Shown here piece by piece: positions 27,582 to 39,951 of a stretch of 64,000 nucleotides of DNA. The DNA comes from Tetrahymena thermophila SB210 (Eukaryota > Ciliophora > Oligohymenophorea > Hymenostomatida > Tetrahymenidae). Position 1 is the stretch's first letter; the number at the start of each line of letters is the position of its first letter. A program made the translations under genes and the position numbers. A model generated the notes under the pieces. It was not told the DNA's origin and searched no databases. It saw only the letters and a program-made list of their open reading frames with translations. The DNA lies in the NCBI RefSeq assembly GCF_000189635.1, contig NW_002476166.1:62001-126000 (forward strand), written 5' to 3'.

Positions 27582-29834
27582 TTTATTGCTTTTAGAGAAT
27601 ATATAACCTTAATTTTATTCTATTTAATTGTTTTTGTTTAATTGCTTTATAATTTTTTTAATAGCTGTTGTTGATAAACAATGACTATCTATAAACTTAA
27701 TTTTTGCCTTTATGCTTTTTATTATTTTTTTGTAAACAAATCTTTATATTAATATTCTCTATACTTTCTGCCTATTTACCTATCAATCTGCCTACATACC
27801 TTTCTCTTTTATTTGTGTTAGCCTAATTTATTATTCAATCAGTCAATCAAAATTTTCAAACCTTTAATAATTTCCAAGATATCAATTGTAAATTAAGTTT
27901 TGCCGATGAAGAAGATAAATTACTAATTTTTCCCTTTTGATCGATAAATAGAGTTTCATTCTGGTTAAAGTAAATAAATAAATTATTTATTTATTATTTC
28001 TTACCTTATAACCAAAATCTTCAAATCACTTCCTTGAAAAAATTATGGTAAATTTTTAAAAATTTTTAATTACTTTCAGCAAGCAATAATAAAAAGTGTA
28101 ATCTCAAACATATTTGGGTTAACCTTAATAGATTGGTAATGTTTAGAAATTATATTTTTGAGATTAAATTTTAACAATTTTTACTGAATGACTGGCTAAA
28201 TGTATAGCTTACTAGCTGACTAACTTTCTTGTAAAAAACTTACTTTCAGAGCATAGAAAAGATAGAATTTTAAATTGTAAATTTGTTTTTGAAATGAAAT
28301 TTAAAGAAACTAATGTAAAATTAAAAATGATTATTGACCTCATATAAAAATCATAAAATATTAGTTAAAAAGTGTTAATGATTTTTAGGATAAATATAAT
28401 TTTGAAAAATAATTAATGTTTTTTATTGTAAATTAATAACCATAAATTTTATCATTAAAGAATGAAAATAGCCACCTTATAATTAGAAAATCAATATTTT
28501 CTAATTTTCAAGACTGCGAAATTATAAAATTGCTTATCAAATTTAAGGCAAATTGTTTTATTGTAAATTAATTAAATTCAGTAAAACTATTAATTTTAAA
28601 TCAACCGCAAAAACTTTACTATTGTATAAAAATATCTGATATTTAAATTAATGTCTTTTTCATTTAGTCCTCAAAAAAATTAATGTTCATATTATTTAAA
28701 TAATTTAAAAATATCTTATTATAATAAAATTTATTTTCAATATAAAAGGTAAATGGGTTAAATTCAATTTACCCCTTCAATTGCTCATAGATAAAAAAGA
28801 TTAAAAAAATTGTATATTAAATTTACTGCAAAAATGATGAATGTTAAATTAAAACACCAACACATAAAAGCTCTTATTTATAAATAATCATAAAATTTGA
28901 AATATTTTTAAAGCATAATTTAAAATATTTTTAATTCAAAATTAAAAAAAAATCAAATATTCAAATAAGCTTATTTAAAGTCTTCAGTAAATATTAATTT
29001 TCAAATAATTCAAATTAAAATTTATTTAAAAATATTGTATTTTTTTATTAATATTTTTAAAAATTAAAAGCAAATAATCATCCTTAAATTTTATTTTCAA
29101 AAATATAAAAATATGAAATTTTATCATAATTTAATTTATTTAAATGGCAAATCATTTAAAAATTAGTTCAATAAAATAAATAAATAAATAAATGTTAAGA
29201 TTGTTCTTTTTCAAATTTTATTTTTTTTTATAAATAAATTTATAAATAATTTTAAAATACTTTATTAGTGCTTTTAATCTCTACTAAAAAGTTGAAAAAT
29301 TAAATTTTTAAAATGGAATTTTAAATAAAAAATACACTTTTAGAAAAAAATAATTGAAAAATACAAAAAATAATAATATAATTTAGTAAATAAACAAAAA
29401 ATAATAATTATAATACTTAGACTGTTTACACACATACAGATTTATCATATTTGATTTAAGAGATGAAAAGATAATTAAAATTTATCATGATACAAATATA
29501 GTGTAAATAAATTTCAAATAGGCAAGATTCAATAAATCTGTATTAAAGATGAAATAGAGTGAAATTAATAGATTATGATGTTAAATGTTAAGTGAATGCT
29601 GTCATTTGGGATAATATATTTATTAATGACCATAAATTTGAAATGTCTTCTAGATTAAATAAGATACAGTATAACAAATCATAAATTTAAATACATTTAT
29701 AGAGCATAAAAACTTGATTCAATTTAATTAAAAATAATTAATCGTCTTTATTCCTTTATTCATAGAATAAACGAAGTCAATCACTCTCTTAAAGACACAT
29801 AAACTTTCCAGAAATAAAATATATTAATAAAATA
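27582..29834. other. AT-rich intergenic region between divergent genes
   Basis: About 2.25 kb separating the start of the GTPase gene (minus strand) from the start of the RING gene (plus strand). It contains long A/T homopolymers and a short AAAT repeat near 29177-29193. No gene or RNA was recognised. Confidence 0.6.
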
Positions 29835-30524
29835 ATGAGGTCACGTTAAACATACAGAAAAAATCTTAGATTGAGTATTGCTCTATTTGGTTTAGGAGTG
29901 TCATTTTTAGTAGTATTTACACTTTTAGAGCTTTACGTATTTTTATGTGTTGCTGCAACTATGGTTTTAGAATTCATCTACTTAATTTTCTACTACTATA
30001 GTTTAAAGTAATTGGATAACTCTAAACGAGTCAAATATCTAAAACTGTCCTAGGCTATAACATATATATTTTCTTCTATTTTTTTTGCATTAGTGCTGAT
30101 GAATATCGCAATAGCTTTACTTGTTACAGTATAATTAATTGATAATAGAGTTATTAGTATACCTATAGCTTAAAATGTACTTTCAAGAGTAGGACCTTCT
30201 TATTACATTTTCTTTATTTTTAATGTCTTTTTTGCTGGCTTCAATATTCATTATCTTAACACCAAAAGAAAACAAGCTAAAGATTTTGTATTTTAAATTT
30301 AAAATCCTTCTTTTATAAGTGCAGCTACTGAAGAGGTAAGCTATGATTCTAATGAAGTGCGTTCAAAATCTTAAATTGAAGAAATTTGTTCTATTTGCCT
30401 TGATAACTATTAAAAATATAAAAAGTAAATTGTTTTACCTTGCTAACATAAATATCATGATTCATGTATTAAAGAAGTTCTCACATATAAAAGGAGTTGC
30501 CCTCTTTGTAGAGCTTTGGCATGA
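29835..30524 (+). CDS. Membrane RING-H2 finger protein, probable E3 ubiquitin ligase
   Basis: Intronless, 229 residues. The first ~145 residues carry four predicted membrane segments (about 12-34, 36-56, 73-101 and 122-140). A cytosolic linker leads to a C-terminal RING-H2 finger. The zinc ligands are C185, C188, C203, H205, H208, C211, C222 and C225, with spacing C-x2-C-x14-C-x-H-x2-H-x2-C-x10-C-x2-C, a standard C3H2C3 RING. Ciliates have many membrane proteins of this architecture, and by family knowledge they recruit ubiquitin-conjugating enzymes to membrane substrates. The protein ends three residues after the last region of the finger. The substrate is unknown. Confidence 0.92.
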
Positions 30525-31029
30525 TAATCAATATAAAACATGCAACTAAATAAAAATAAATATTGATAAATTTATATATTTTTTCTGTATAAATACGGTA
30601 TAAAAAAATTGAAATTTAGCATCTAAAATTAGAAAGAGTGTATTTATTTCTTCAGAATATAGATGAATTTTAGTCATAGATTATATCTCAATGTTTATTA
30701 TTTAAAAATCTTAAATTTTTCTAGTAAAATACATAATTAAATTATGACATTTGTATCACATTATATTCAAATTTGCAATCTTTTCATTTCTAACTTAATT
30801 AGTATGAATTTTATAGAAAATTTTCTAAGTATCTAGTTGCTATTTTGTTAGATAATTTAAATACTTCCTTCATTCATTGATTCATTTGTTTGATGTTTTT
30901 TCCAACAAAAGGTTTTTATCTTGTTTAAATAAAAAAATCAGCTGAATAAATGGTGAAATTTCTTATTATAAATTTAAAATAATGAATTTTTAGAAATTCA
31001 AAATCTTTTGAGATTTGATGTTATTGACT
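30525..31029. other. Intergenic spacer before the duplicated block
   Basis: Half a kilobase of AT-rich DNA between the RING gene 3' end and the left edge of the tandem duplication. Nothing further was recognised. Confidence 0.55.
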
Positions 31030-32958
31030 GAATAGATTTTTTAATTCTAAATTTGTTTAATTTTTGGATCTATATTGGGCTATTAAATCATAAATATTAT
31101 TTTAAACAAATCAATATTTTAAAGCTATTAATTTGAATCCATAATAATGTTTTTTTTATTTGTTTATTTATGTGTTCTATATTACAAAAATAATTAATTC
31201 CTCAATTATTAAACAAATAAAGGTTTGAAATAATTCAAAAGTCAAGTAAGTTATTATACTATATAAAAATATGAATGAATTATTTTTAGAATGAAAATAT
31301 TTATAACAAATTTTAATATAGTTTTTCATCATTATTTTAAATGATTTAATCTATTTAGTTAAATTCAATTTTTATGAATTCTCTTGAAAGAAACAACTTA
31401 TAAGTTATTTAACCAAGGTTAGCTCCAAACTTCAACAATCCAGCCTTAGTCATTAAACATAATATGGAATTTGTACATAACACCACTGACAATCTTTTGG
31501 TATACAGCAGCAATTTTAGGAGTGATGTTAGAAGTTTCGATTTCCTTAGAACTCAAGTAATGTAAGGCAGCTTAGTAGGCTTCTCCATGAGTCTCTTCAT
31601 TGTATTCAACTTATTAATAACCACCTTCTCTATGATCGTTATGACTTTAAGCATAAGCAATACTCAAACAAACAGCAATAACAGCCAAGAATATTAATTT
31701 TCTCATTTTCGTTTTAATTTTTTCTTAATTAATTTTTTTTTTTGATTTAATTATTATTAATTTCTAAATTGATTCCTAACTTTTTAATTATTTTTTAGTT
31801 ATTGCAAATATTAAAATTTGATGTCACTTATGCTTAAAATACAACAATCTATTTTATTATATTGTTATTGGTAAAAATAGTATTGTGCCTGATTAGATGA
31901 TTTATCTTTGGATAATATATGACTCGTTTCTAAATATAATAAATCAGTGTCTGGTTTATTTTAATCAAAATTGTACATAAAATTTTTAGGTAGAACATTT
32001 TTATAATTTAAAGGAAGTTTAAATTCGTATAAATTATTTGCTATTACAAATACTCTATAAATAGATTTTGGAAATTAAATCTAGATTTATTTTGATAAAA
32101 AAGAAAAATATTTGCTTAAGATGATGAACTGATTCTGGATTCATTTATTTAGAACATGAATAATAAAAGAATATCATAACTTCTATTCTAGAGTTTTTAA
32201 AATAAGAAAGATTACTTAACCTAGAAGAAAATATCTTTTAAAATAAATCATAACTTTTTTAAAATACTAAAAATTTTTATTTTAGAGAAAATAAATTAAT
32301 TGTTACATATCTCAATTTAATTCCTTTCCTTTTATTTTCAAAAATTGTATAGGAATAATTTAAAAACTATTAAAATTTTATAAAAGATTATCAAAATACA
32401 TTTTATTCTTTTCTTGTTGGCATTTTACATTTTCTGATTTTTTGATTTAATATTTTAATTTTAGTCTTCTAGTTTCATCAAAAATGCTAAAAGGATACAA
32501 TTTATTTATCAAATAAATTAAGTGTAATTAAAACAAATAAATTAAATCATTTACTTTTCAATCAAAGATTTTTGATGAATCACTCACTAATTTTATTTAA
32601 TTTAAGAAATCTTAAAAATTAGTTATTAATTGCTAGTAATTTTGCAAAGAAATGTAAAATAAGTTTGTAAGTACTTAAACTTAATATATGAATATAAAGA
32701 TACAGATAATATTTTTAATGAATCTTTATAAAAATACATTTAATCATTTTTCTTGTTGCATACTTACAATTGTTTAAAAGGGAAACACTGTTTTTGAGTA
32801 TAGACAAATCAAAACCAGCACCTATTAAAATCTACATTTTCAATAGACGTACATTCTTTTATTTGTTTTTATAAGAGTTAATAATAAAAGTTAGAACATA
32901 ATGTTGTAATATGCCATATGATTTCTTAATATTCCTGAATTGCTTTAAATAAATATAA
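31030..32958. repeat. Tandem duplication, copy 1 (cystatin unit)
   Basis: A direct repeat unit of about 1.93 kb. The left edge carries TTAATTCTAAATTTGTTTAA and the right edge TTGCTTTAAAT, both found again at the borders of copy 2. The unit includes one complete cystatin-like gene and its upstream and downstream non-coding DNA. By eye the two copies match over almost their whole length, with scattered substitutions and small indels, including in non-coding DNA. That points to a fairly recent event. Confidence 0.9.
31365..31706 (-). CDS. Secreted cystatin-like protease inhibitor, copy 1
   Basis: Single exon, 113 residues. A clear signal peptide covers residues 1-19 (MRKLIFLAVIAVCLSIAYA). The mature part has the three cystatin contact regions. 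These are a Gly-Gly near the new N terminus (GGYQQV, ~28-33), the first hairpin loop KIVSGVMYKF at about 71-80 in the place of QxVxG, and the second hairpin QPW at 96-98. By family knowledge such proteins block papain-like cysteine proteases. The canonical Gln of QxVxG is replaced by Lys, with a Gln one position earlier. The sequence has no cysteines in the mature part, unlike animal type-2 cystatins. It may regulate secreted or phagosomal cathepsins. Confidence 0.88.
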
Positions 32959-32960
32959 TA

Positions 32961-34941
32961 GTAGATTTTTTAATTCTAAATTTGTTTAACTTTTTGATCT
33001 ATTTTGGGCTATTAAATCATAAATATTATTTTATTGAAAAATTTACATTAAATATCAATATTTAAAAGTAACAACTTTGAATCGATTATAATATTTTTTT
33101 TTTATTTGTTTATTTTTGTGTTCTATTGTACAAAAAATAATTAATTCCTCAATTATTAAATGAAAAAAAAATTGAAATAATTCAAAAGCCAAGTAAATTA
33201 TTATACTATATAAAAAATATGAATGAATTATTTTTAGAATGAAAGTATTTTATAACAAATTTTAATATAGTTTTTCATCATTATTTTAAATGATTAAATT
33301 TATTTTGTTAAATTCAATTTTTAGGAATTCTCTTGAAAGAAACAACTTATAAGTTATTTAACCAAGGTTAGCTCCAAACTTCAACAATCCACCCTTAGTC
33401 ATTAAACATAATATGGAATTTGTACATAGCACCACTGACAATCTTTTGGTATACAGCAACAAGTTTAGGATTGATAGAAGTTTCGATTTCCTTAGAACTC
33501 AAGTAATGTAAGGCAGCTTAGTAGGCTTCTCCATGAGTCTCTTAATTGTATTCAACTTATTAATAACCACCTTCTATATGATCGTTATTACTTTAAGCAT
33601 AAGCAATACTCAAACAAACAGCAATAACAGCCAAGAATATTAATTTTCTCATTTTCTTTTTAATTTTTTCTTAATTATTTTTTTTTAATTTATTTAACTA
33701 TTATTAAATTTTTAAATTGATTCTTAACTTTTAAATAATTTTTTAGTTATTGCAAATATTAAAATTTGATGATGCTTATGCTTGAAATACAACAATCTAT
33801 TTTATTATTTAGTTATTGGTTAAAAAATAGTACTGTACCTGATTAGATTATTTATCTTTGGATAATATATGACCTGCTTCTAAATATAATAAATCAGTGG
33901 TTGGTTTATTTTATTCAAAATTGAATTTTTTAAGTAGAACATTTTTATAATTTAAAAGAATTTTAAATTCGTATAAATTATTTGCTATTACAAATACTCT
34001 AAAAATAGATCTTGGAAATTAAATCTAGATTTATTTTGATAAATAAGAAAAATATTTGCTTAAGATGATGAACTGATTCTGGATTCATTTATTCAGAACA
34101 TGAATAATAAAAGAATATCATAACTTGTATTATATAGTTTTAAAATCTGAAAGATTACTTAACCAAGAAGAAAATATCTTTTAAAATAAATCATAACTTT
34201 TTTAAAATACTAAAAATTTTTATTTTAGAGAAAATAAATTAATTGTTACATGTCTCAATTAAATTCCTTTCCTTTTATTTTCAAAAATTGAAAAGGAATA
34301 ATTTAAAAACTATAAAAATTTCATAAAATACTATCAAAATACATTTTATTCTTTTCTTGTAGGCATTTTAAATTTTCTGATTTTCTGATTTTTTGATTTA
34401 ATATTTTAATTTTAATTTTATTCTTCAGATTTCATCAAAAATGCTAAAAGGATACAATTTATTTATCAAATAAATTAAGTGTAATTAAAACAAATAAATT
34501 TAATCACTTACTTTTCAATCAAAGATTTTTGATGAATCACTCACTAATTTTATTTAATTTAAGTAATCTTAAAAATTAGTTATTAATTGCTAGTAATTTT
34601 TACAAATATTTGTAAAATATGTTTGTAACTACTTAAACTAAACATATGAATATAAAGATACAGATAATATTTTTAATGAATCTTTATATAAATACAAAGT
34701 TTATTCATTTTTCTTGTTGCATACTTACAATTGATTTAAAAGGGAAACACCTAACTTGAGTATAGACAAATCAAAACCAGCTCCTATTAAAATCTACATT
34801 TTCAATAGACATACATTCTTTTATTTGTTTTTCTAAGAGTTAATAATCAAAGTTAGAACATAAAGATGTAATATGCCATATGATTTCTTAACGAAATTAT
34901 TGAGAGTACTATTCCTGAATTGCTTTAAATGAATACAATAA
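32961..34941. repeat. Tandem duplication, copy 2 (cystatin unit)
   Basis: Direct repeat of the block at 31030-32958, lying immediately after it in the same orientation. The copies differ by small indels. For example, near the right end copy 2 has about 20 extra bases before the shared TTCCTGAATTGCTTTAAAT. Non-coding flanks are retained, so the event copied a genomic segment rather than a processed transcript. Confidence 0.9.
33314..33652 (-). CDS. Secreted cystatin-like protease inhibitor, copy 2
   Basis: Single exon, 112 residues, about nine tenths identical to the gene at 31365-31706 by eye. Signal peptide, GGYQQV, KIVSGAMYKF (~70-79) and QPW (95-97) are all kept. Differences include H22N, R26I, E37Q, a one-codon deletion where copy 1 reads NIT (copy 2 has IN), and V77A in the first loop region. 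The C-terminal extension after QPWLNN is also kept, with one His to Pro change. Both copies are open to the end, so both are probably functional. Confidence 0.88.
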
Positions 34942-35834
34942 TTTTTTATTGTCTATTATTTTTTTGGTTTAAAGATCCTTAATTTTTATAAGTTATGATG
35001 CCAAACAGTGGTAATAGTAGTCTTCAATCTATTTTAATATATATATTATTATTTTATTTACCTAAAATAAAAAATTTACGATTATTTTTGGTTCTCTCCT
35101 GAGAGATGGAATGAATAAAGTTGACTAATGGACCTATAAAAGAGCAATTAATTCACTTTTTGTACTTATTTACCATCTTATTTATTAAAAAAAATATTTT
35201 TGTAATAGCCTTTTAACTTTCTATTTATTTTATTTCATTTTATAAAAATTTACGTCTTGAGTGAAAGTGCCAACAGTTTTAACTTCTTTAAACATAATAA
35301 TGTTGCTCCAATTTGCTTAATACTCTATATTGTGATACATTTATTCTGATATTTCCACCTATAAATTTATAGATATCTTTATTTTGATATTGTGTAAAAT
35401 ATTTTACCTTGAAACCTCAATATTTAAGACTATTAACTTTTATAAGCATTGAATTGAGTTAAAGAGAGAAAGGATAGATAAGTCAGTAATAGATTCATTA
35501 TCATATGCCCAACTTTTATAAAACAAATAATAAATTAAATTAATCTGATCTAGATATCTAATCAAAATGCAATAAAAGTTATTATTCCTATTACTAAAAA
35601 CTTTAAAATATTAACTATAACTATTCATGCCAACTCTAGCTACTATTTAATGACTATTAAATAAATACTACCATGTTTTTATAAACATCAGATGATATTT
35701 TTATGAAATAAAAAGCTTTATGGACAAATACAAGCATTAAAAATGTTATAGATTAATTTTAATTAAAAAATATCTTGGAAAATATAAAATTAACTCTTCT
35801 TGTTTATTATTTAATTTTGAATTAAAACTATTTT
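34942..35834. other. AT-rich intergenic region
   Basis: About 0.9 kb between the duplicated block and the 3' end of the LRR-like gene. No open frame or RNA gene was supported. If the LRR-like gene has an unrecognised 3' exon, it would lie here. Confidence 0.5.
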
Positions 35835-37061
35835 TCAAATAAAAAAATGTTTGTTTTTTAAGATTTACCTTCTAAAATTCAGTTATAAGTAAGTTAAATT
35901 TTTAAAATTAGAAAGGGCCTAAGATAATTAGATCACACTTTAATCCTTAAATATTTTATAGTTTTTATATTCTTCACATCCCCATCTACCAAAATCTAAA
36001 GTTAGTTCCTAAAAATTTTATGGATTTATTTTCATTAGAGCTTCAACTATCTGATCGAAGTTATTTGATGTGAAGTTTCTATTATAGAAACCCCACTAAA
36101 AGGCATTTAGATGAAAAGCTTAAATAGAATTAGCATTATTTTTGAGAATAGCCTCTAGCAAATCAAAAACATTCTGAAAATTATTTGTTGCTGAGTCATC
36201 ACTATACCATGAATTCATAATTAAAGTTAACTCTTTTAGTTAAAAACATGAACTTTGTATTAGTTTCAATATATTTTAAAATAATTCATATTTATTTGCC
36301 CTGACCATTTTTTCTTTTTCAATCAGCTATTACCTATGAAATATTAAATATAAGTAATTAAATACATCATTTTATTTTTTAATTTGAGTATTCAAATCTA
36401 AAAGCTTTTAATGAGTTATTTACTCTTTGTTTTTTTTAGAATTAGACTTCTTTTTGTTTTTATCTCCTTCTTCCTACATAATGTCATCATCTCCATCCCA
36501 AACTACATTCTACTATTATTCTGTACTAAATTATTCAGTATACTTTTCTTTGATAGGTAGGCTTAAATTTATTTCCTGTATTTAGGACAAATTAATACAT
36601 CTAAGCATATTATAAGCTAGCTATATTGATTTGGTGCAAGTCAAAAATTATAAATCACGCCTAAAGATATTTATTTTAAATTGTTTTATTAAAATTATTC
36701 AATAATAAAAATGCTACTCAAATTTAATAGATCTGATATTCTTAAATGAAGAAATGAGTTTACAATAGTATTCATCACTAACGTTGCTGTTAATTATAAA
36801 AATAAATGTATTAAATTATGTTAGCAATTAATTGCAAAATCACTCGTCTATTATTTTGAAAACTACATCTCTTATCTTTTCAGCATGATATCTTAAATCT
36901 TGATTTTTTTTATCATTACTTATTAGAATAACAATTTCGTTTTAATGCTTTTTTTTAATCTAGTCCACTTCTACTTATTTATAAATCTTATAATCTTCCT
37001 CTGAAAGAGAGCTAGATTCATCAGTCACGTAATCTGAATCGCTGTCATAATTATAATCCAT
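35835..37061 (-). CDS. Leucine-rich-repeat-like protein, ciliate family
   Basis: Three exons: 37061-36844, 36786-36718 and 36660-35835. The introns are 57 nt each, and the exons sum to 1113 nt, giving 370 residues. The N terminus is acidic and Ser-rich. Leu/Ile-rich repeats of irregular length follow, for example LISSFKNIRSIKFE, LKELTLIMNSW, FQELTLDFGRW and LSNFKNLTYLQLNF. This resembles the large ciliate family of leucine-rich-repeat proteins that bind other proteins. An internal acidic/basic low-complexity segment (GDDD, GDKNKKKSNSKKNK) separates the repeats. The end is abrupt, directly after a repeat, so a 3' exon may have been missed, with a donor candidate near 35870. Partner and role are unknown. 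Confidence 0.7.
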
Positions 37062-37573
37062 TTTTACTCTATTAAATTACTTACTCTTAATATTATTTTT
37101 AAAATTTTACTTATCAATTTTATAAGAAAAACTAATATAATCAAATTTTTCTCCTCGAATCAAAATCAAATTTTTTTTTTTCCTTAACGCAAAACTTGCA
37201 AGAATTATATGTACGTAGGTACATCTGTATTATAGTTTATGTATGATCTATACGCTTTAAAGATTAATAGAGATTTTTGATAAGAATTCAAAAGAATTGA
37301 AAATTGTATAAAAAAAAAATATTTTTCTAATAAAATTACATAAACATTAATTATTTATCTTAATCTATCTATACATAAATAAGTTAAAAATTACAAATTT
37401 TGAATTTATATTGAAGTAAGTTATTATATATGATTTACTTATTAGTTATTTAAATTGGATATTTATATTATTACTTATTATTATTATTTTATTATTAATA
37501 TTAATAAAACTATTTAATTTGTAATTGGAAATTCTACTTTAAAGGAATAATTAGTATCATTTAATGTAATATA
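37062..37573. other. Intergenic spacer
   Basis: About 0.5 kb between two co-directed minus-strand genes. It should hold the promoter of the LRR-like gene and the 3' UTR of the archaemetzincin gene. Nothing else was seen. Confidence 0.55.
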
Positions 37574-38614
37574 TCATTTTTAGTAATGTGGACCGTAGGC
37601 AGTCTTTATTAAATTTTTCAATTTCTCATAGATAGGCACATCGATTTCTGAAAAATATGGTCTGTCTTAAGAAAACTCAATTAAATCTTCATATCTCTCT
37701 ATGATTGAGAAACCAATATTATTTTGAAGTTTTCTTAAGCAAATTACACATAACTCTAAAGGAGATTTATAACTTTCCTCTTAGTGATTGCACCCGTTCA
37801 TTACACACTTAAAATATATACAATGTCTTAATCCAAACATGTGTGATATCTCATGAACCATAATTTTACAAGCCCTATAAATGATTGTATCTTAATCTTC
37901 TAAAGTGTTTGATAGAATATCATTGCTTTTATATAAATACCTAGCAAATGAAAATACGCCTACTCCATGAATAAGCGAAGCCTGACCAAATACAAAATTC
38001 CATTCATCTTTTGGGTATAGATCTGTATTTGTTATACCAATCATACAGACTGCATCTTTTGGTAGTCTTGTCTTTAAGTAATTTAAAATATCCTTTGTGT
38101 TTAGTTACAGCTTTTATGTATATTCATTTATTCTTCTCTATACAGCCGGGATATCCTGTATGATTATTGGCTATCTAACTTTCACTCTGCAGTCTGTTTT
38201 TATAAAAATTAAAATGATAAGGTACAAAAGATCGATTAAACATTTTAGTAGAATTAATAATTTATCAAATTCATAATAAATATAATTACCTTTAAAAAAA
38301 GCCTTACAAAATTTTTTTAAATCTTTGTTAAATCCCATATTTTATTCAAGCGGTTGGATATAAATTGTATTGGAGTTTTCCTTATTAAAAATTCTCTTTT
38401 CAAAAGTCGATACATATTATTCATAAGGCTATCCAAGTTCTTCATGGTCCCAAAGCCAATCTCCCTATTAAGGTGCGTCTATTTTTTGAAATTCATTTTA
38501 AATTGCCTAAATTGCTTTTTTTATTTTAATAGGAACTCCTGCTAATGATCCAATTGCATTTTTCCTATCTGCTTCACCAGGTACTTAGAAGTAGCTTTTA
38601 TTTTTGTAGTCCAT
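37574..38614 (-). CDS. Archaemetzincin-type zinc metallopeptidase
   Basis: Two exons, 38614-38290 and 38193-37574, with a 96-nt intron, giving 314 residues. The zinc site HEISHMFGLRHC at 222-233 fits HExxHxxGxxHC, the archaemetzincin version of the metzincin motif. It is followed by C238, the block MNGC ending at C243, and LCVICLRKL with C257 and C260. These are the conserved cysteines of the family, which bind a second structural zinc. The catalytic Glu223 is present, so it looks active. Archaemetzincins are soluble aminopeptidase-like enzymes of uncertain physiological role, found in archaea and many eukaryotes (AMZ1 and AMZ2 in mammals). There is no signal peptide, so a cytosolic location is likely. 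Confidence 0.94.
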
Positions 38615-39951
38615 TTTTAAACTAAAAGTTTTCAAAATTTTTTTAGAAATTTAAAGTTGAATTTATGAATTAATTCATAAATCCTCAAATTTTAATAAAA
38701 AAATTATTTATGATTCCCAACACATAACAAAATCTGATTTAATAAATTGTAATTTTCTATATATTTCTTTCTATATAAAACCAAGGATTTTAAAAAAAAT
38801 GATTTTAATCACAAAGACTTAAAATAATAAATTTTTATAAAATTATTTTTTAGTTTGTCAAAACGTTGAATCAAAATAAAAAAATTCAATTGAAATAAAA
38901 AAAATATTAATTACTTAAGATTTATTTATTACCAACAAATTAAAAAAAATGAAGAATAAGGTTTTAAATTAGTTAAGTTAATTAAAAATATTTAGTAATA
39001 AACTACAAGCCTTAAGATAATATTCCTTCTACTTTTAAGACTATAAAATTTCAGCGATTTTATTAGAAAAGAATAAAAAAAACCTATAAAAATTAATTTT
39101 TCTAGCTTTTCTAAAATAACATATAAATAATTGAATTTCCTTAAAATAAATATTTTGCCTCAAAAAAATATAAAGTTAGTTAGAATTTAAAAGAAAATTT
39201 ATAAAAATCTACAAATACTCAATAGAGTAAAACATAAAAAAACAATAATATTTTTATAATAGATATTAACAATCTTTTAAATCTCTCATTTCAAATTATT
39301 AAAATGTTTTAGGCAAAAGATCACAGTTTCTACTGAATTTATGAAATATATTTGACTTTCCATCGTAGCAAAGAAAAAATAAAGAGCAATTTATGATGCT
39401 TTAAACACAAGCAAATATGTGTAATTAATTAATCTTTGTAGTATAAATATAAGATTAAAAAAAAAAAAGATTGATTCAAAAAGATTCAGAAAGAAGGTAA
39501 CATTTCTCAAAGAGTCAATTGCAGATTGAAAATGATATGGTAATTTTATATTTGCTAACCTTTAAAATATATATTTTAAAATAGTAAAAACTAGAACTGT
39601 ATCAAAAAAATACGAATTTAACTAAATGGTTAAAAATTAAATTAAATAATTAGGTAAAACATACATGTTAATATAAACAATCTTTTCTAAGTGTTAATAC
39701 AATTTTTAAGAATTCGAATGAAAAATAATGAAAAATATAATCTTCTATTACAAATAATTAATAAATATAGCAAACAATTTAAGTAAGTAATTCTCCTATT
39801 TATATTTGTATATATAAATACATATAACCAAGAAAGGAGGATAGTGTATTCAAAGTAAACAGAACAAAATTGCTTTTATTAAAGCGATTGCTACTGCAAA
39901 TAAAGTTGACTAAACTATAGAATTTTTTTAATAAAAAGGGACCTCAAGTAA
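38615..39951. other. AT-rich intergenic region between divergent genes
   Basis: About 1.3 kb between the archaemetzincin start (minus strand) and the histidine kinase start (plus strand), presumably holding both promoters. An in-frame TGA at 39907-39909 supports the kinase start at 39952. No further feature was recognised. Confidence 0.6.

Noticed and set aside
31030-34941. Transposon or retroelement origin for the 1.9 kb direct repeat
   Set aside because: No transposase, reverse transcriptase, terminal inverted repeats or target-site duplication is visible. The unit simply contains a host gene with its flanks, so segmental tandem duplication explains it.
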